Positions 25,449-34,788 of a stretch of 53,857 nt of DNA are shown here, piece by piece. The number at the start of each line of letters is the position of its first letter. Position 1 is the stretch's first letter. The stretch is from assembly GCF_000816495.1 (NCBI RefSeq), contig NZ_JXBK01000001.1:303432-357288 (forward strand), given 5' to 3'. The notes beneath the pieces are model-generated. The model did no database searches, had not been told where the DNA came from, and worked only from the letters and a program-made list of their open reading frames with translations. A program made the translations under genes and the position numbers. The stretch comes from Acinetobacter harbinensis (lineage in GTDB: Bacteria; Pseudomonadota; Gammaproteobacteria; Pseudomonadales; Moraxellaceae).

Positions 25449-26780
25449 ATGCCGAGTTTAACACCATTGCATGAAACCTATTGTATATGGGACAGCACGC
25501 CTCCAAGTCAAGCTGATTTATTAGAGGGCTTGGCACAAATGCTGACGACACCGTTAAGTGATGCCATTCCCGATCTGATTCAAGTGATTCAACGTGAAAT
25601 ACTCAACAACTGGTTTGGCATGAGCGAATATCGCCTCAAAAAATTACAAAAAATTCGCTATATTGATAAATTTCATCGTTTCTCCTATGACAGCTTGCTT
25701 AACTCTGGACATTATCTGCTTGCCCCTTTGCTGCGCCAAGCCATTGAAAAATTTCCTAAATTACACAATAAATCATTAACCGCCTCTCAGCATCGAATAG
25801 TCGGTATTTTAAATGGCATTTTGGGCGATTATTTATCCCGAGATCAAAATCCGATTGCCCTGCCGATGGTGTTATATGACCACTACGGTGAAGTGCAAAA
25901 AGGCGATCTCTCGGGACGTGTGGTGATTTTTGTACATGGCCTGTGTATGAATCATTTGTATTGGTCAAACCCACTGCATGGCGGAATTGGCGAGAAACTA
26001 TTGGCTCAGCGCGACCACAACACCATGCTGTATTTAAATTACAATACCGGACGACGTATTTCAGCCAACGGCCACAGTCTGGCCAACACGCTACAAGACT
26101 TGCTGCATCGTAATCCACTGATTACCAGTATTGACCTGATTGGGCACAGTATGGGCGGTCTGGTACTGCGCAGTGCATTGTTTTATGGCAAACAGAGTCT
26201 GCATCAATGGGTGCATCTGACTGAGAATTTGGTCTGTTTAGGTTCGCCGCATCATGGCGCAATTTTAGAGCGTATGGGCTTTATGTTGCAGGATCAATTG
26301 GGCTATTTGCCCTTTGTAAATATCATTCGTCATTTGGTGAATAGCCGCAGTAACGGTATTTTAGATTTACGTTATGGCAGTGTCCGTGATGATGATTGGG
26401 AACACCATCCCGCGCGGATTGGCGCTATGGATGACAACCGCAAACCGGCACCGCTGCCCGCTCATATTAATGTCTTTTTCTTGGCCGGCTGTATCAGTGA
26501 TGCGCATAAAAAAAATCGCTCTACAAACTTATTGGGCGATTATTTGGTCAGTATTGACAGTGCGTTGGGCGAGCATCCCAATCCGCGCTTTCAATTGAAA
26601 CTACCGCAATCTCATAAAGCGATTTTTTATGGCTTAAATCATTTTCAATTGCAGTCTCATTCAAGTGTGGCCGAACAAGTGGCAAAGTGGTTTTATCCGC
26701 CAAAAGATCAGCAGGCATTTGAACAGATAGAAGAATATACCCTACAGTGGCAAGACTTGGCTGGCATTGCCTTAACTTAA
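25449..26780 (+). CDS. Lipase-like alpha/beta hydrolase
   Basis: A 443-aa hydrolase with no signal peptide and a long N-terminal helical region before the catalytic domain. The oxyanion strand is FVHGLCMNHLYW and the nucleophile elbow IDLIGHSMGGLVLRSALF matches lipases and PGAP1-like esterases; CLGSPHHGAILERMG follows, a typical lipase/esterase loop. Candidate triad acids and a His occur in the C-terminal part, but I cannot fix them. The ribosome binding site AAAGGATAGGATTAA is good. It is a single gene. Confidence 0.82.
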   Translation: MPSLTPLHETYCIWDSTPPSQADLLEGLAQMLTTPLSDAIPDLIQVIQREILNNWFGMSEYRLKKLQKIRYIDKFHRFSYDSLLNSGHYLLAPLLRQAIEKFPKLHNKSLTASQHRIVGILNGILGDYLSRDQNPIALPMVLYDHYGEVQKGDLSGRVVIFVHGLCMNHLYWSNPLHGGIGEKLLAQRDHNTMLYLNYNTGRRISANGHSLANTLQDLLHRNPLITSIDLIGHSMGGLVLRSALFYGKQSLHQWVHLTENLVCLGSPHHGAILERMGFMLQDQLGYLPFVNIIRHLVNSRSNGILDLRYGSVRDDDWEHHPARIGAMDDNRKPAPLPAHINVFFLAGCISDAHKKNRSTNLLGDYLVSIDSALGEHPNPRFQLKLPQSHKAIFYGLNHFQLQSHSSVAEQVAKWFYPPKDQQAFEQIEEYTLQWQDLAGIALT

Positions 26781-26796
26781 ATTAGGGCTAAAAAAA

Positions 26797-26811
26797 CCAC
26801 CGTTGAGGTGG
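26797..26811 (-). terminator. Terminator between the lipase-like gene and dsbB
   Basis: CCACC (26797-26801) pairs with GGTGG (26807-26811). Leftward transcription from dsbB runs into GGTTTTTTTAGCCC, a good T-run. The rightward T-run is weaker, so its main user is dsbB. Confidence 0.75.
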
Positions 26812-26827
26812 CTTTTAAAGGAGTTTT

Positions 26828-27352
26828 TTATCTTTTCTTGGCGGGTTTGTGGGTTAAAAAAGGATAATCGCGCAGCAATTGCCATACACAGATCAACAAC
26901 AAGCACGCGAAAAACAGCAATGACCACACCGGTAGCGAGAAACCGAATAAACTCCAGTCCACCGCAGCACATTCTCCTGAACCGGTGAGCACTTGCTGAA
27001 AGACCGATTTAAGCGGCAAGGTTTCTAACCAGTAGTCCAATCCTGGGCCACAGCTGGGCACCTGATCGGGCGGTAAGTTTTGTAGCCAAACATGCCGTGC
27101 AGCCACGGCAGTCGACCATAAAATACTTAAACTGGCCAAGAATACATAACTACGCCGACCGGCATTGCTGGCCGGATTATGCAGAAAAGCCAGCAGAGAA
27201 ATCAGTCCCATCCCCATGAGGCCAATCCGCTGAAACACACAAAGCGGGCAAGGCTGTAGACCCTGACCATGTTCTAGATACAATGCAAAGGCCATGCCCA
27301 ATACACTGGCTAAGAACAAAAAACCATTCACGAAGCGATAACTCCACTGCAT
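26828..27352 (-). CDS. dsbB: Disulfide bond formation protein DsbB
   Basis: Inner-membrane quinone reductase that re-oxidises DsbA. Four hydrophobic segments are visible. The first Cys pair is Cys35-Cys38 (CPLC), and the second is Cys101 (CGPGLDYWLE) with Cys128 (GSGECAAVDW), as expected for DsbB. Its 174 aa are typical. It lies 18 bp after gshA in the same direction, so the glutathione-making and disulfide-forming genes may be co-transcribed. Confidence 0.97.
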   Translation of the reverse strand: MQWSYRFVNGFLFLASVLGMAFALYLEHGQGLQPCPLCVFQRIGLMGMGLISLLAFLHNPASNAGRRSYVFLASLSILWSTAVAARHVWLQNLPPDQVPSCGPGLDYWLETLPLKSVFQQVLTGSGECAAVDWSLFGFSLPVWSLLFFACLLLICVWQLLRDYPFLTHKPAKKR

Positions 27353-27370
27353 GGTACATCCTCTTCTTTT

Positions 27371-28948
27371 TTATCGATAATCGGCAAGATATTGCTCAAA
27401 ACTGAGCGTATGGTCTTGTTCCAGTTGTTGTTGTTGCTGTAAAGACTGTTCAACCAAACCATCAAAGTAGGCCAAGGTATCGGGACTTAATGGATGCTGC
27501 TCATAGCTTAAGGCATGTTGCTGTGCCATCGCGCTGCCAAAGCTCCATGTACCACCGCTGTGCAAGGTGTCCGCAATCACTTGTGCAGATAAGGTTTCTT
27601 GCACCTCCTCGACACGTTTGGACATTTCCGTGCATGCTGCGCTGTACAGTGTTGTGGCATAACTCTGATCTAACAGCGCGGCCAACGGCTGCATGTTACG
27701 CAGCTGCACACGTGACCACTCTTCAAGGGCGTGCTCACCTTGGGCATCTAAAATACAAGCATTCGGTGCGCGGCCACGATTGACCACTTCAGCTTGATTA
27801 CGCTCAATCTGCTGTTGCTCTGCCTCCAGTAAATCTGGGCTGTCTTGTAATAAACAATGCAGCGCCAACACCTCTAAAAAGCCAGCCGTGGTTTCATCAA
27901 TACCAATTGGGCTATACGGATTCACATCGACTGCGCGTAATTCAACATAGGCTACGCCGCGGTTTTGCAGCGCCTCAGACGGGGTTTCTCCGGCTTGCGG
28001 CACTTGTTTGGGCCGAACCAAACTGTAGTATTCATTTTCAATTTGCAGGACGTGGTCATTAATTTGAATTGGCTCACCCTGTTCATTACTCAAACCCAAA
28101 CGACTAAAGGGTAAATACGGCGTTTTAACCGCTTTTTGTAGCCCATCTAAATAACCGGTTAAATCATTATAATGAATACCCAGTTTTTTCTGCGCTGTAT
28201 TTTGATAGCCAAAATCGCCCATACGTAAGGCAGTGGCATACGGCAAGAACAGTGTGCCTTTTAATAACGGCAATAAATGATGCTCACGGCCGGTCATAAA
28301 GCACTGACACACAGACGGACTGGCACCAAGCAAAAAAATCACCAATGGGCTTAAACGAATAAAATTACGAATTAAGCCAAAATAACGATGACTACGATAA
28401 TCCTGTAAGCTTAAGTTTTTTAAGTGCTCATCCGTTTCATGCTGTTGTAAGGCTTCAAATACGCTATCAGGGAAAGATAAATTATAATGCACGCCAGAAA
28501 TGGTTTGCATACGGCGGCCATAACGCACGCCTAAGCCATGACGATACAAGGTCTTAAAACGACCAATATTGGAGCTGCCATATTGTGCCAAACGAATGCT
28601 GTCATCCGAGTCATCCAGCATACACGGCATCGACAAGGGCCAGAGTTTTTCATCATGCTCTAAATGACGATGCGCGATGGCATGTACATCCGTTAAATAA
28701 TCTAAGGCTTTTTGAATGCTGTCTTGTGGCGGCGTAATAAATTCCATCAAGGCTTCAGCATAATCAGTGGTGATATGCGGATGTGTTAAAGCTGACCCCA
28801 GTGCTTTTGGATGCGAGGCTTGCGATAAAAAACCAGTGCTTTGCATACGCAAGCTTTCACGCTCAATACCACGCAACATGCCTTTAAATAGCGAAGAATC
28901 CACCCAAGTGGGTAACACAACTTGAGCGGGCGATTCGGGTTGACTCAT
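27371..28948 (-). CDS. gshA: Glutamate--cysteine ligase
   Basis: Catalyses the first step of glutathione synthesis. The N-terminal FKGMLRGIERESLRM and YAEALMEFITPP motifs are typical of the gammaproteobacterial GshA family, as are YGRRMQTISGVHYNLSF and YVELRAVDVNPYSPIG. The length of 525 aa is typical. The ATG at 28948 has AGCGAGAT 4 nt upstream, the same sequence as at the peroxidase and barrel-protein genes. It is first in the gshA-dsbB pair. Confidence 0.97.
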   Translation of the reverse strand: MSQPESPAQVVLPTWVDSSLFKGMLRGIERESLRMQSTGFLSQASHPKALGSALTHPHITTDYAEALMEFITPPQDSIQKALDYLTDVHAIAHRHLEHDEKLWPLSMPCMLDDSDDSIRLAQYGSSNIGRFKTLYRHGLGVRYGRRMQTISGVHYNLSFPDSVFEALQQHETDEHLKNLSLQDYRSHRYFGLIRNFIRLSPLVIFLLGASPSVCQCFMTGREHHLLPLLKGTLFLPYATALRMGDFGYQNTAQKKLGIHYNDLTGYLDGLQKAVKTPYLPFSRLGLSNEQGEPIQINDHVLQIENEYYSLVRPKQVPQAGETPSEALQNRGVAYVELRAVDVNPYSPIGIDETTAGFLEVLALHCLLQDSPDLLEAEQQQIERNQAEVVNRGRAPNACILDAQGEHALEEWSRVQLRNMQPLAALLDQSYATTLYSAACTEMSKRVEEVQETLSAQVIADTLHSGGTWSFGSAMAQQHALSYEQHPLSPDTLAYFDGLVEQSLQQQQQLEQDHTLSFEQYLADYR

Positions 28949-29160
28949 TACAATCTCGCTTATCGGAAGATAACTACTAAAATAAAATCATCAGTTTATA
29001 GCAGTATAACGTGATTTGCTGCTGTCACATTATCGGCCATAGGCGTTTCAAGTAAAACGTCTATTTTATTTGTGGGCAATTTTTATCACAAAGTTACTCT
29101 ATAAGACATCTGAATTTTGTGATTGTATTGAAGAATAACTGCTAAGAAATTGTAAATATT

Positions 29161-29700
29161 ATGAATTATCTCAATATTTTAGAATTTTGGTTTAAAGCGG
29201 ACACACAAGCCTTATGGTTTGCTAAAAGTGTTGATTTTGATGCATTAATCAGCGAAAAATTTAGTGACATTCATCAACAGGCAGCACAAGCAGAACTGTG
29301 GTCTTGGCGTAAAAGTGCCGAAGGTCGCTTAGCAGAGATTATTATTCTGGATCAATTCTCACGCAATTTATTTCGTGATCAAGCCGCCGCCTTTGCTCAA
29401 GATCCGATGGCACTGATACTGGCGCAAGAAGCCATCAGTTTGGACTTAGACAAACAATTAAGTCCAGAACAACGGGCATTTTTATATATGCCGTTTATGC
29501 ACAGTGAATCAAAAGCAATACACGAATTTGCCTTAAAGCTGTTTCAGCGACTTGGTGAGCCCGTCAGCTTAGAATTTGAGAAAAAGCACAAACAGATTAT
29601 CGAGCGCTTTGGACGCTATCCGCACCGCAATCAAAGCTTAGGTCGAATCTCGAGCGCTGCAGAACTTGAATTTTTAACCCAGCCGGACAGTCGGTTCTAA
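29161..29700 (+). CDS. DUF924 family protein
   Basis: A 179-aa soluble, helical protein with the DUF924 hallmarks: ILEFWFKADTQALWFAKSVD, EGRLAEIIILDQFSRNLFR, and FLYMPFMHSESKAIHEF, then RFGRYPHRNQSLGR. The family is TPR-like and its function is not established. The ribosome binding site is weak (AAGAAA). It is followed by a lipoprotein gene 50 bp on. Confidence 0.93.
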   Translation: MNYLNILEFWFKADTQALWFAKSVDFDALISEKFSDIHQQAAQAELWSWRKSAEGRLAEIIILDQFSRNLFRDQAAAFAQDPMALILAQEAISLDLDKQLSPEQRAFLYMPFMHSESKAIHEFALKLFQRLGEPVSLEFEKKHKQIIERFGRYPHRNQSLGRISSAAELEFLTQPDSRF

Positions 29701-29750
29701 AGTGCTGTGCTGGCGTGATGTAACACAATCCATTGATATGGAGGTTGAAC

Positions 29751-30302
29751 ATGAAAAATCATATCCTCAGTCTGGGTTTGGTGGCATTTATGGCCTTATC
29801 GGGCTGTGCCATGACCCCGTCAAAACCCCTCACTTTTGACCAACTCGGTCAATTTAGCAGCACGCCTTTAAACACTCAGTCCTATCGGATTTCGTTTATG
29901 GCCCGTTCTAACATGAGCTTTGCCACCGCACAAGAAGTGACCTTGGTTAAAGCTGCACAAACCACCGTACAAAACGGTTTCCGTTATTTTAAAGTCATCG
30001 ATGATCCGAGCAATCGTACGCAACCACCGCGTCAAGCCGTGGTTTATCCAGCGCCACGCTATATGCCGTACGGTTATTATGGTCGTTATCCAGGATTCTG
30101 GCCTGATCCGTTTTATGATGTACCGCAAGTGGTCAATATTGATCCCACCCAAGTGTCCTACACCATTCAATGCTATAAAGATCAGCAAAAATCACCCAGT
30201 GATGCCTTCGATGCACGGTTGATTTTACAATCCTTAGGTGCAAAATACGGTCTAAATAGCAACGGCCAAATGCTCACAGCACCCACCACTACGGCTCAGT
30301 AA
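29751..30302 (+). CDS. Lipoprotein, CC0125/CC1285-like
   Basis: A 183-aa lipoprotein with the lipobox LSGC; Cys19 would be lipidated. The ATG at 29751 has an excellent GGAGG 7 nt upstream. The body shows TYRISFMA-like strands (TQSYRISFMARSNMSF), then AAQTTVQNGFRYFKVIDD, and a Tyr/Pro/Gly-rich linker. This order resembles the CC0125/CC1285 lipoprotein family; the match is by pattern memory. The function is unknown, and it is expected at the outer membrane or periplasm. Confidence 0.72.
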   Translation: MKNHILSLGLVAFMALSGCAMTPSKPLTFDQLGQFSSTPLNTQSYRISFMARSNMSFATAQEVTLVKAAQTTVQNGFRYFKVIDDPSNRTQPPRQAVVYPAPRYMPYGYYGRYPGFWPDPFYDVPQVVNIDPTQVSYTIQCYKDQQKSPSDAFDARLILQSLGAKYGLNSNGQMLTAPTTTAQ

Positions 30303-30332
30303 ATTTATCTTATCTTTTTATAGGACCACTGC

Positions 30333-31640
30333 ATGAACACAGCGCCAATCGCTCCACCCGCCAGTTTGCAACGCAGTAAACGCTTGGCCAATCTGGCGTT
30401 AATTTTGGCCCTGTGCACATGGGTGGTGCTGATGGTGGTGGCCAAACTGCTGCCCGATTATGTCTGGCTGATTCATATTTTAATGTTGGCTGCAGAAGCC
30501 GGTGTGGTCGGGGGTTTGGCCGATTGGTACGCCATTACGGTTTTATTTCGCAACCCTTTTGGCAAAATACCGATGCCGAAATTTTTGCTCGATCACACCG
30601 AAATTATTCCACGCAATAAAGCCCGTATTGCCGAATCCATGGGCCGTTTTGTACAAGAAAATTTTCTATCACCACATGTGGTGAAAAAAAGTCTGCAAAG
30701 CACAGATCTGAGTTTAGCCATGGGGCAATGGCTGGCCAAAGCTGAAAATAATCGTCAAGTCACCCAAGTTATTCAGCACAGTGTGCCGAAAATTTTTGAA
30801 TTTGTCGGTCAAGAACAAATCGGTCACTTTATTCAAAACAACAGTGTGCAATGGGTACGCAATACCCAAGTCAATACACTGGCCAGTGAAATGCTGCGTG
30901 CAGTACTTGAAAATGACTTTCATCAAGATGTATTACAGCGCGGATTAGATTTGGCCCACGGCTGGGTTACCTCACACCCACAACAAACACGTGAACTGAC
31001 CCAAACCTTATTTAAAGAATTGGGCGTGTGGAAATTGGCCAAAGGCGCCAGTTGGATTGGCATTGATGTGCAAAAACGTACCATTGATTCTTTGGTGGAG
31101 CGGGTTGAGTCGATGTTGGCTGACCCACAACATCCATGGCGACAAAAAATTGAATACATCGCTCAGCAGTGGATGCTGGATTTGGCTGACAGCAGCAGCG
31201 CCGCCAGTGAACGCTTAAACCGCAATAAAAATGCCTTACTCGATAGTCCACAAGTGCTGAGTTTTATTAGCGGTGCAGTGGTGATTTTATGTGACGCCAT
31301 TAAAGCCGACTTACTGAAGGCAGATTCAGGCATCGCTGAAAACCTACGCATTGCCCTACAACAGGTTGGTGAGAACATGATCTCCAACACCGCAGTGCGT
31401 GAGTTACTTAATCAGCAAATGAGCACGATGGCCGTCAGTTTAAGTGACCAATACAGTGAAAAAGTGATTCTCTTTATCAGCGAGCGCATTCACGAGTGGG
31501 ATTCAAGTGAAATGATCAACAAAATTGAACATGAAGTCGGCGGTGATTTACACATGATTCGCGTCAATGGTGTGGTGGTGGGCGCTTTTATTGGTTTGGT
31601 GCTTGGGGTGATTCGCGCTTTGGTTGATCTGGCTTTTTAA
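30333..31640 (+). CDS. DUF445 family membrane protein
   Basis: A 435-aa inner-membrane protein. Two transmembrane helices lie near the N-terminus (about residues 21-41 and 45-65), followed by WYAITVLFRNPFGKIPMPK, the family signature, and HTEIIPRNKARIAESMG. A long helical, probably coiled part follows, and a C-terminal helix GVVVGAFIGLVLGVIRALVD returns to the membrane. The function of DUF445 is not known. AGGACC sits well before the ATG. It may be co-transcribed with the lipoprotein gene 30 bp upstream. Confidence 0.93.
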   Translation: MNTAPIAPPASLQRSKRLANLALILALCTWVVLMVVAKLLPDYVWLIHILMLAAEAGVVGGLADWYAITVLFRNPFGKIPMPKFLLDHTEIIPRNKARIAESMGRFVQENFLSPHVVKKSLQSTDLSLAMGQWLAKAENNRQVTQVIQHSVPKIFEFVGQEQIGHFIQNNSVQWVRNTQVNTLASEMLRAVLENDFHQDVLQRGLDLAHGWVTSHPQQTRELTQTLFKELGVWKLAKGASWIGIDVQKRTIDSLVERVESMLADPQHPWRQKIEYIAQQWMLDLADSSSAASERLNRNKNALLDSPQVLSFISGAVVILCDAIKADLLKADSGIAENLRIALQQVGENMISNTAVRELLNQQMSTMAVSLSDQYSEKVILFISERIHEWDSSEMINKIEHEVGGDLHMIRVNGVVVGAFIGLVLGVIRALVDLAF

Positions 31641-31662
31641 GCGCGCAACCTATACGACTAGA

Positions 31663-31698
31663 TGCAGGCTAAACCCCGCCTGCAGTTTAGCGCTTTCT
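31663..31698 (+). terminator. Probable terminator of the DUF445 gene
   Basis: TGCAGGC (31663-31669) pairs with GCCTGCA (31678-31684). Only a delayed T-run follows (TTTCTATTTTTT from about 31691), so it is imperfect. Confidence 0.55.
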
Positions 31699-31803
31699 AT
31701 TTTTTCAAAATGACATGCCCGAGATCTCGGCAAAGTCTAGGCGCGGGAGTGCGCTCTATAAAATTATAAAATATCAGTCCAGCAGTTTAGATGCAGAGTG
31801 CAT

Positions 31804-32085
31804 TTATTGGGGATTGATCGGTGGAATGTCCACCACCAAACCAGTGAGACGACGCACAAAGGGCAAAATAATCAGCACAATTGGAAAGGCAAAAGCCCAA
31901 GAGATCATCCAACTGCTTAACCAGATCTGCATAAAACCTTCAATCCAACCTAAATTACGCAACAGATTAATCAAGGAAATAATGCCACTCATCAAGCATG
32001 ATAAAAACAAAGGCAGAATCCAAGCGGCGTATTTTGCCGGTAGTTTAGGAATATTTCCGACAATCATCGGGCGTGAGCGCTGCAT
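31804..32085 (-). CDS. DUF2798 family membrane protein
   Basis: A 93-aa protein with two transmembrane helices. It fits DUF2798: KLPAKYAAWILPLFLSCLMS, then FMQIWLSSWMISWAFAFPIV and FVRRLTGLVV. I start it at the ATG at 32085 because ACGAGATTGAC lies directly before it; a start at 32100 would add five residues. Function unknown. It is convergent with the DUF445 gene, and a small palindrome CCGAGATCTCGG lies between them at about 31709-31720. Confidence 0.82.
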   Translation of the reverse strand: MQRSRPMIVGNIPKLPAKYAAWILPLFLSCLMSGIISLINLLRNLGWIEGFMQIWLSSWMISWAFAFPIVLIILPFVRRLTGLVVDIPPINPQ

Positions 32086-32277
32086 GTCAATCTCGTTCAT
32101 TTCAAAGACTAAATACTATGCCATAAACCACACACAACAGCGCCATTTTTGTGCTGCAGCTTGACTGATCCAGCCAAATAACCATGCCACTTTTATTCAA
32201 TACAAATGGGTTCACCTAAAGGCAGTGAAATTTGCTATATTTGCTGTTTTTCTGCGACATTTATTTTTCGACTGATT

Positions 32278-34068
32278 ATGAATACGGCCATCCAAGCAGC
32301 TCTCGATCATGCAATACAGTCCCTTCAAGCTGAAGGCGTACTCCCATCTGACTTTAAGAACAGTGGTAACCTCACTCGAACCAAGGATCGAAGCCACGGC
32401 GATTTTGCATCAAACATTGCCATGATCGCATCTAAAGCTGCGCACATGAAGCCGCGTGATCTTGCAGAAAAAATTCTCACTCATCTTCCTAACGTGGCCG
32501 ATATCAGTAAAGCTGAAATTGCCGGCCCAGGCTTTATCAACTTCTTTTTAAATGCCGACCAACGCTTTATAGTGCTTGATCAAATTCAAAGCCAACAGGC
32601 CACGTTTGGGCGCAGCCAAGTCAATGCTGACAAACGCATTCAAGTGGAATTTGTATCGGCCAATCCCACCTCAAGTTTACACGTCGGCCATGGCCGCGGT
32701 GCAGCCTACGGTATGACTGTTGCCAACTTATTAGAAGCCACTGGTGCGCAAGTTGACCGTGAATATTATGTCAATGATGCTGGCCGCCAAATGGATATTT
32801 TGGCCACCTCGACCTATTTACGTTATTTAGAATTAACCGGTCAAGCATTGGTTTTTCCTAAAAATGCCTATCAAGGCGACTACGTCAAACAGATTGCACA
32901 AAGCATTATCGATCAAGATGGCGCGGCTTATGTCCGTCCGGTGGCGGATGTTTATCAAGATGTGCCCGAAGACGTGCAATATGCCGCAGAATTAGATCAA
33001 GATGGCAATAAAGTGGTGCTGTCCGGCGACAAAGAAAAACATATTGATGGGCTAATTTTCAATGCACAACATTTAATTAGCACCGGTTATCGCGTTTTTC
33101 TACAAGCAGCTTTAAAAGCCATTTTAGATGACATTAAAGATGATCTGGGTGAGTTTGGCGTAACCTTCAATCAATGGTTTAGCGAAGAATCCCTCACTGA
33201 TAAAATTGCTGAAGCACTGCAAACTTTAGATCAACGTGGTTTCCTCTACGAAAAAGACGGCAACATTTGGTTTAAATCGACTGATTTTGGGGATGAAAAA
33301 GACCGTGTGGTGAAACGCCGTAATGGTCAAACCACTTATTTTGCTTCTGACATTGCCTATCATTTGAATAAATTACAACGCGGTTATACCGATATTATCG
33401 ATATTTGGGGTTCAGATCATCACGGTTATATTGCCCGTGTTAAAGCCGCAATTGATGCTTTAGGTTACGATTCGAAAAAACTCACCGTCTTGTTGGTGCA
33501 ATTCGTCAGCTTATGGCGTAGCGGCGAAATGGTACAAATGTCCTCACGTTCAGGCCAATTTGTCACCTTACGTGATTTACGTAAAGAAGTCGGCAACGAT
33601 GCGGCACGTTTTTATTATGTGATGCGTAAATCTGAACAACACATTGACTTTGACTTAGACCTTGCTGTGTCGCAAAGCAAAGACAATGCGGTGTACTATA
33701 TTCAATACGCACATGCACGTATTTGCCGTATGTTGGAAAAAGCGGCAGCGACTGCAGTGAATTTTAATGCTCAGCAAGCACGTGAATTTGCAGCTAAACT
33801 CGATTTAGATGCCGAAACTGAAATTTTAGCCAAATTGGCGGCTTATCCTGAAATTGTAGTTCGTGCTGCCAACAGTTACGAGCCGCATCAAGTGGGTAAC
33901 TATTTGAAAGAATTAGCAGCCTTGTTTCATGCATGGTACAACGAGCATAAAGTGCTCGGTGAGGATGCAGATCTGACTCAAGCACGTTTATTGCTTTCAG
34001 TAAATGTACAACAAGTTTTGCGCAATGGTTTAGAATTATTAGGCGTTTCTGCGCCCACCTCAATGTAA
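32278..34068 (+). CDS. argS: Arginyl-tRNA synthetase
   Basis: Class I synthetase that charges tRNA-Arg. The ArgRS N-terminal add-on domain is present, then the HIGH-like motif SSLHVGHGRGAAYG and YYVNDAGRQMDILATS. The C-terminal anticodon-binding DALR domain includes YIQYAHARICRML. From the ATG at 32278 it is 596 aa, the usual length in Acinetobacter; the frame opens earlier at 32206 but that part has no counterpart. It precedes the SPOR-domain gene by 22 bp, a common pairing (argS with an FtsN-like gene) in gammaproteobacteria. Confidence 0.97.
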   Translation: MNTAIQAALDHAIQSLQAEGVLPSDFKNSGNLTRTKDRSHGDFASNIAMIASKAAHMKPRDLAEKILTHLPNVADISKAEIAGPGFINFFLNADQRFIVLDQIQSQQATFGRSQVNADKRIQVEFVSANPTSSLHVGHGRGAAYGMTVANLLEATGAQVDREYYVNDAGRQMDILATSTYLRYLELTGQALVFPKNAYQGDYVKQIAQSIIDQDGAAYVRPVADVYQDVPEDVQYAAELDQDGNKVVLSGDKEKHIDGLIFNAQHLISTGYRVFLQAALKAILDDIKDDLGEFGVTFNQWFSEESLTDKIAEALQTLDQRGFLYEKDGNIWFKSTDFGDEKDRVVKRRNGQTTYFASDIAYHLNKLQRGYTDIIDIWGSDHHGYIARVKAAIDALGYDSKKLTVLLVQFVSLWRSGEMVQMSSRSGQFVTLRDLRKEVGNDAARFYYVMRKSEQHIDFDLDLAVSQSKDNAVYYIQYAHARICRMLEKAAATAVNFNAQQAREFAAKLDLDAETEILAKLAAYPEIVVRAANSYEPHQVGNYLKELAALFHAWYNEHKVLGEDADLTQARLLLSVNVQQVLRNGLELLGVSAPTSM

Positions 34069-34090
34069 TTAAAATAAAAGGAAGTCCCAC

Positions 34091-34699
34091 GTGTTTGGAA
34101 AAACGCAACGCGGTGTCTCTGAGCGACCGAATAAGCCTAAAAAACCCCTGATTCCAACATGGCTTGGAACACTGGTCGTGATTTTAATCGTGTTGAGTTT
34201 TGCAGTGGCTTTAATGCTATGGAAACCGTGGGCGCCGGTCAAACCGCAGAATCAGATTAGCACGCAGCATTACCAAGAAGACACCAATAAAGATTATCGT
34301 TTTTATGATTTATTGCCGCAACAACAAGTCACGCCTATTCCCGATCAAGCCATGCCTGAAACCAAAAGTTCAAACACGGTGGTGATTGTGGAAGCGCCAA
34401 AAGTTGAACCGGCAATCAGCAATGAAACCGAATTGGGACTGGAAAACTCAGAACCGCCTGCGGTGTATCAACCAAGTTATATTCTACAGGTGCGTAGTTA
34501 TGCAGATCCTGACAGTGCTGATGCGCGCCGTGCAGAAATTATTTTAAATGGGCTCTCAGCCGATGTGGTGAAATCCTCTGAAGGTGGGCAAACATGGTAT
34601 CGCGTGGTCTCAGGACCTTACGATTCTGCCGATGCGGCCCTCATTGCTCAGCAGACACTGCAACGCAGCGGCATTGACTCAATTGTGGTCAAGCGTTAA
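34091..34699 (+). CDS. SPOR-domain membrane protein, FtsN-like
   Basis: A 202-aa bitopic inner-membrane protein: basic N-terminal tail, one transmembrane helix (about residues 23-45), a Pro/Gln-rich periplasmic linker, and a C-terminal SPOR domain (YILQVRSYADPDSADARRAE ... TWYRVVSGPYDSADAALI) that binds denuded septal peptidoglycan. The layout matches FtsN-type division proteins. The start is GTG with AAGGAAG about 7 nt upstream. It lies just after argS, probably in the same transcript. Confidence 0.88.
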   Translation: MFGKTQRGVSERPNKPKKPLIPTWLGTLVVILIVLSFAVALMLWKPWAPVKPQNQISTQHYQEDTNKDYRFYDLLPQQQVTPIPDQAMPETKSSNTVVIVEAPKVEPAISNETELGLENSEPPAVYQPSYILQVRSYADPDSADARRAEIILNGLSADVVKSSEGGQTWYRVVSGPYDSADAALIAQQTLQRSGIDSIVVKR

Positions 34700-34720
34700 T
34701 CCCTAATCTACAATCAAAAA

Positions 34721-34770
34721 GGCCCCCTTGCACCACAAACCCTGATCGGTGGCTGTGCAAGGGGGCTTTT
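34721..34770 (+). terminator. Strong terminator of argS and the SPOR gene
   Basis: GCCCCCTTGCAC (34722-34733) pairs with GTGCAAGGGGGC (34755-34766), followed by TTTTT. An inner CAC/GTG pair extends the stem. Upstream A residues make it usable leftward too. Confidence 0.92.
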
Positions 34771-34788
34771 TCATGGCTAAGTTGTGAC

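Noticed and set aside
25756..26118. A 120-codon leftward frame within the lipase-like gene
   Set aside because: Antisense to a gene with clear catalytic motifs; no independent support.
31709..31720. Perfect 12-bp palindrome CCGAGATCTCGG
   Set aside because: Short and isolated; no adjacent promoter or T-run, so not reported as a site.
31715..32164. A 149-codon rightward frame opposite the DUF2798 gene
   Set aside because: It is antisense to a recognisable two-helix family protein with a plausible ribosome binding site; the rightward product is low in structure.
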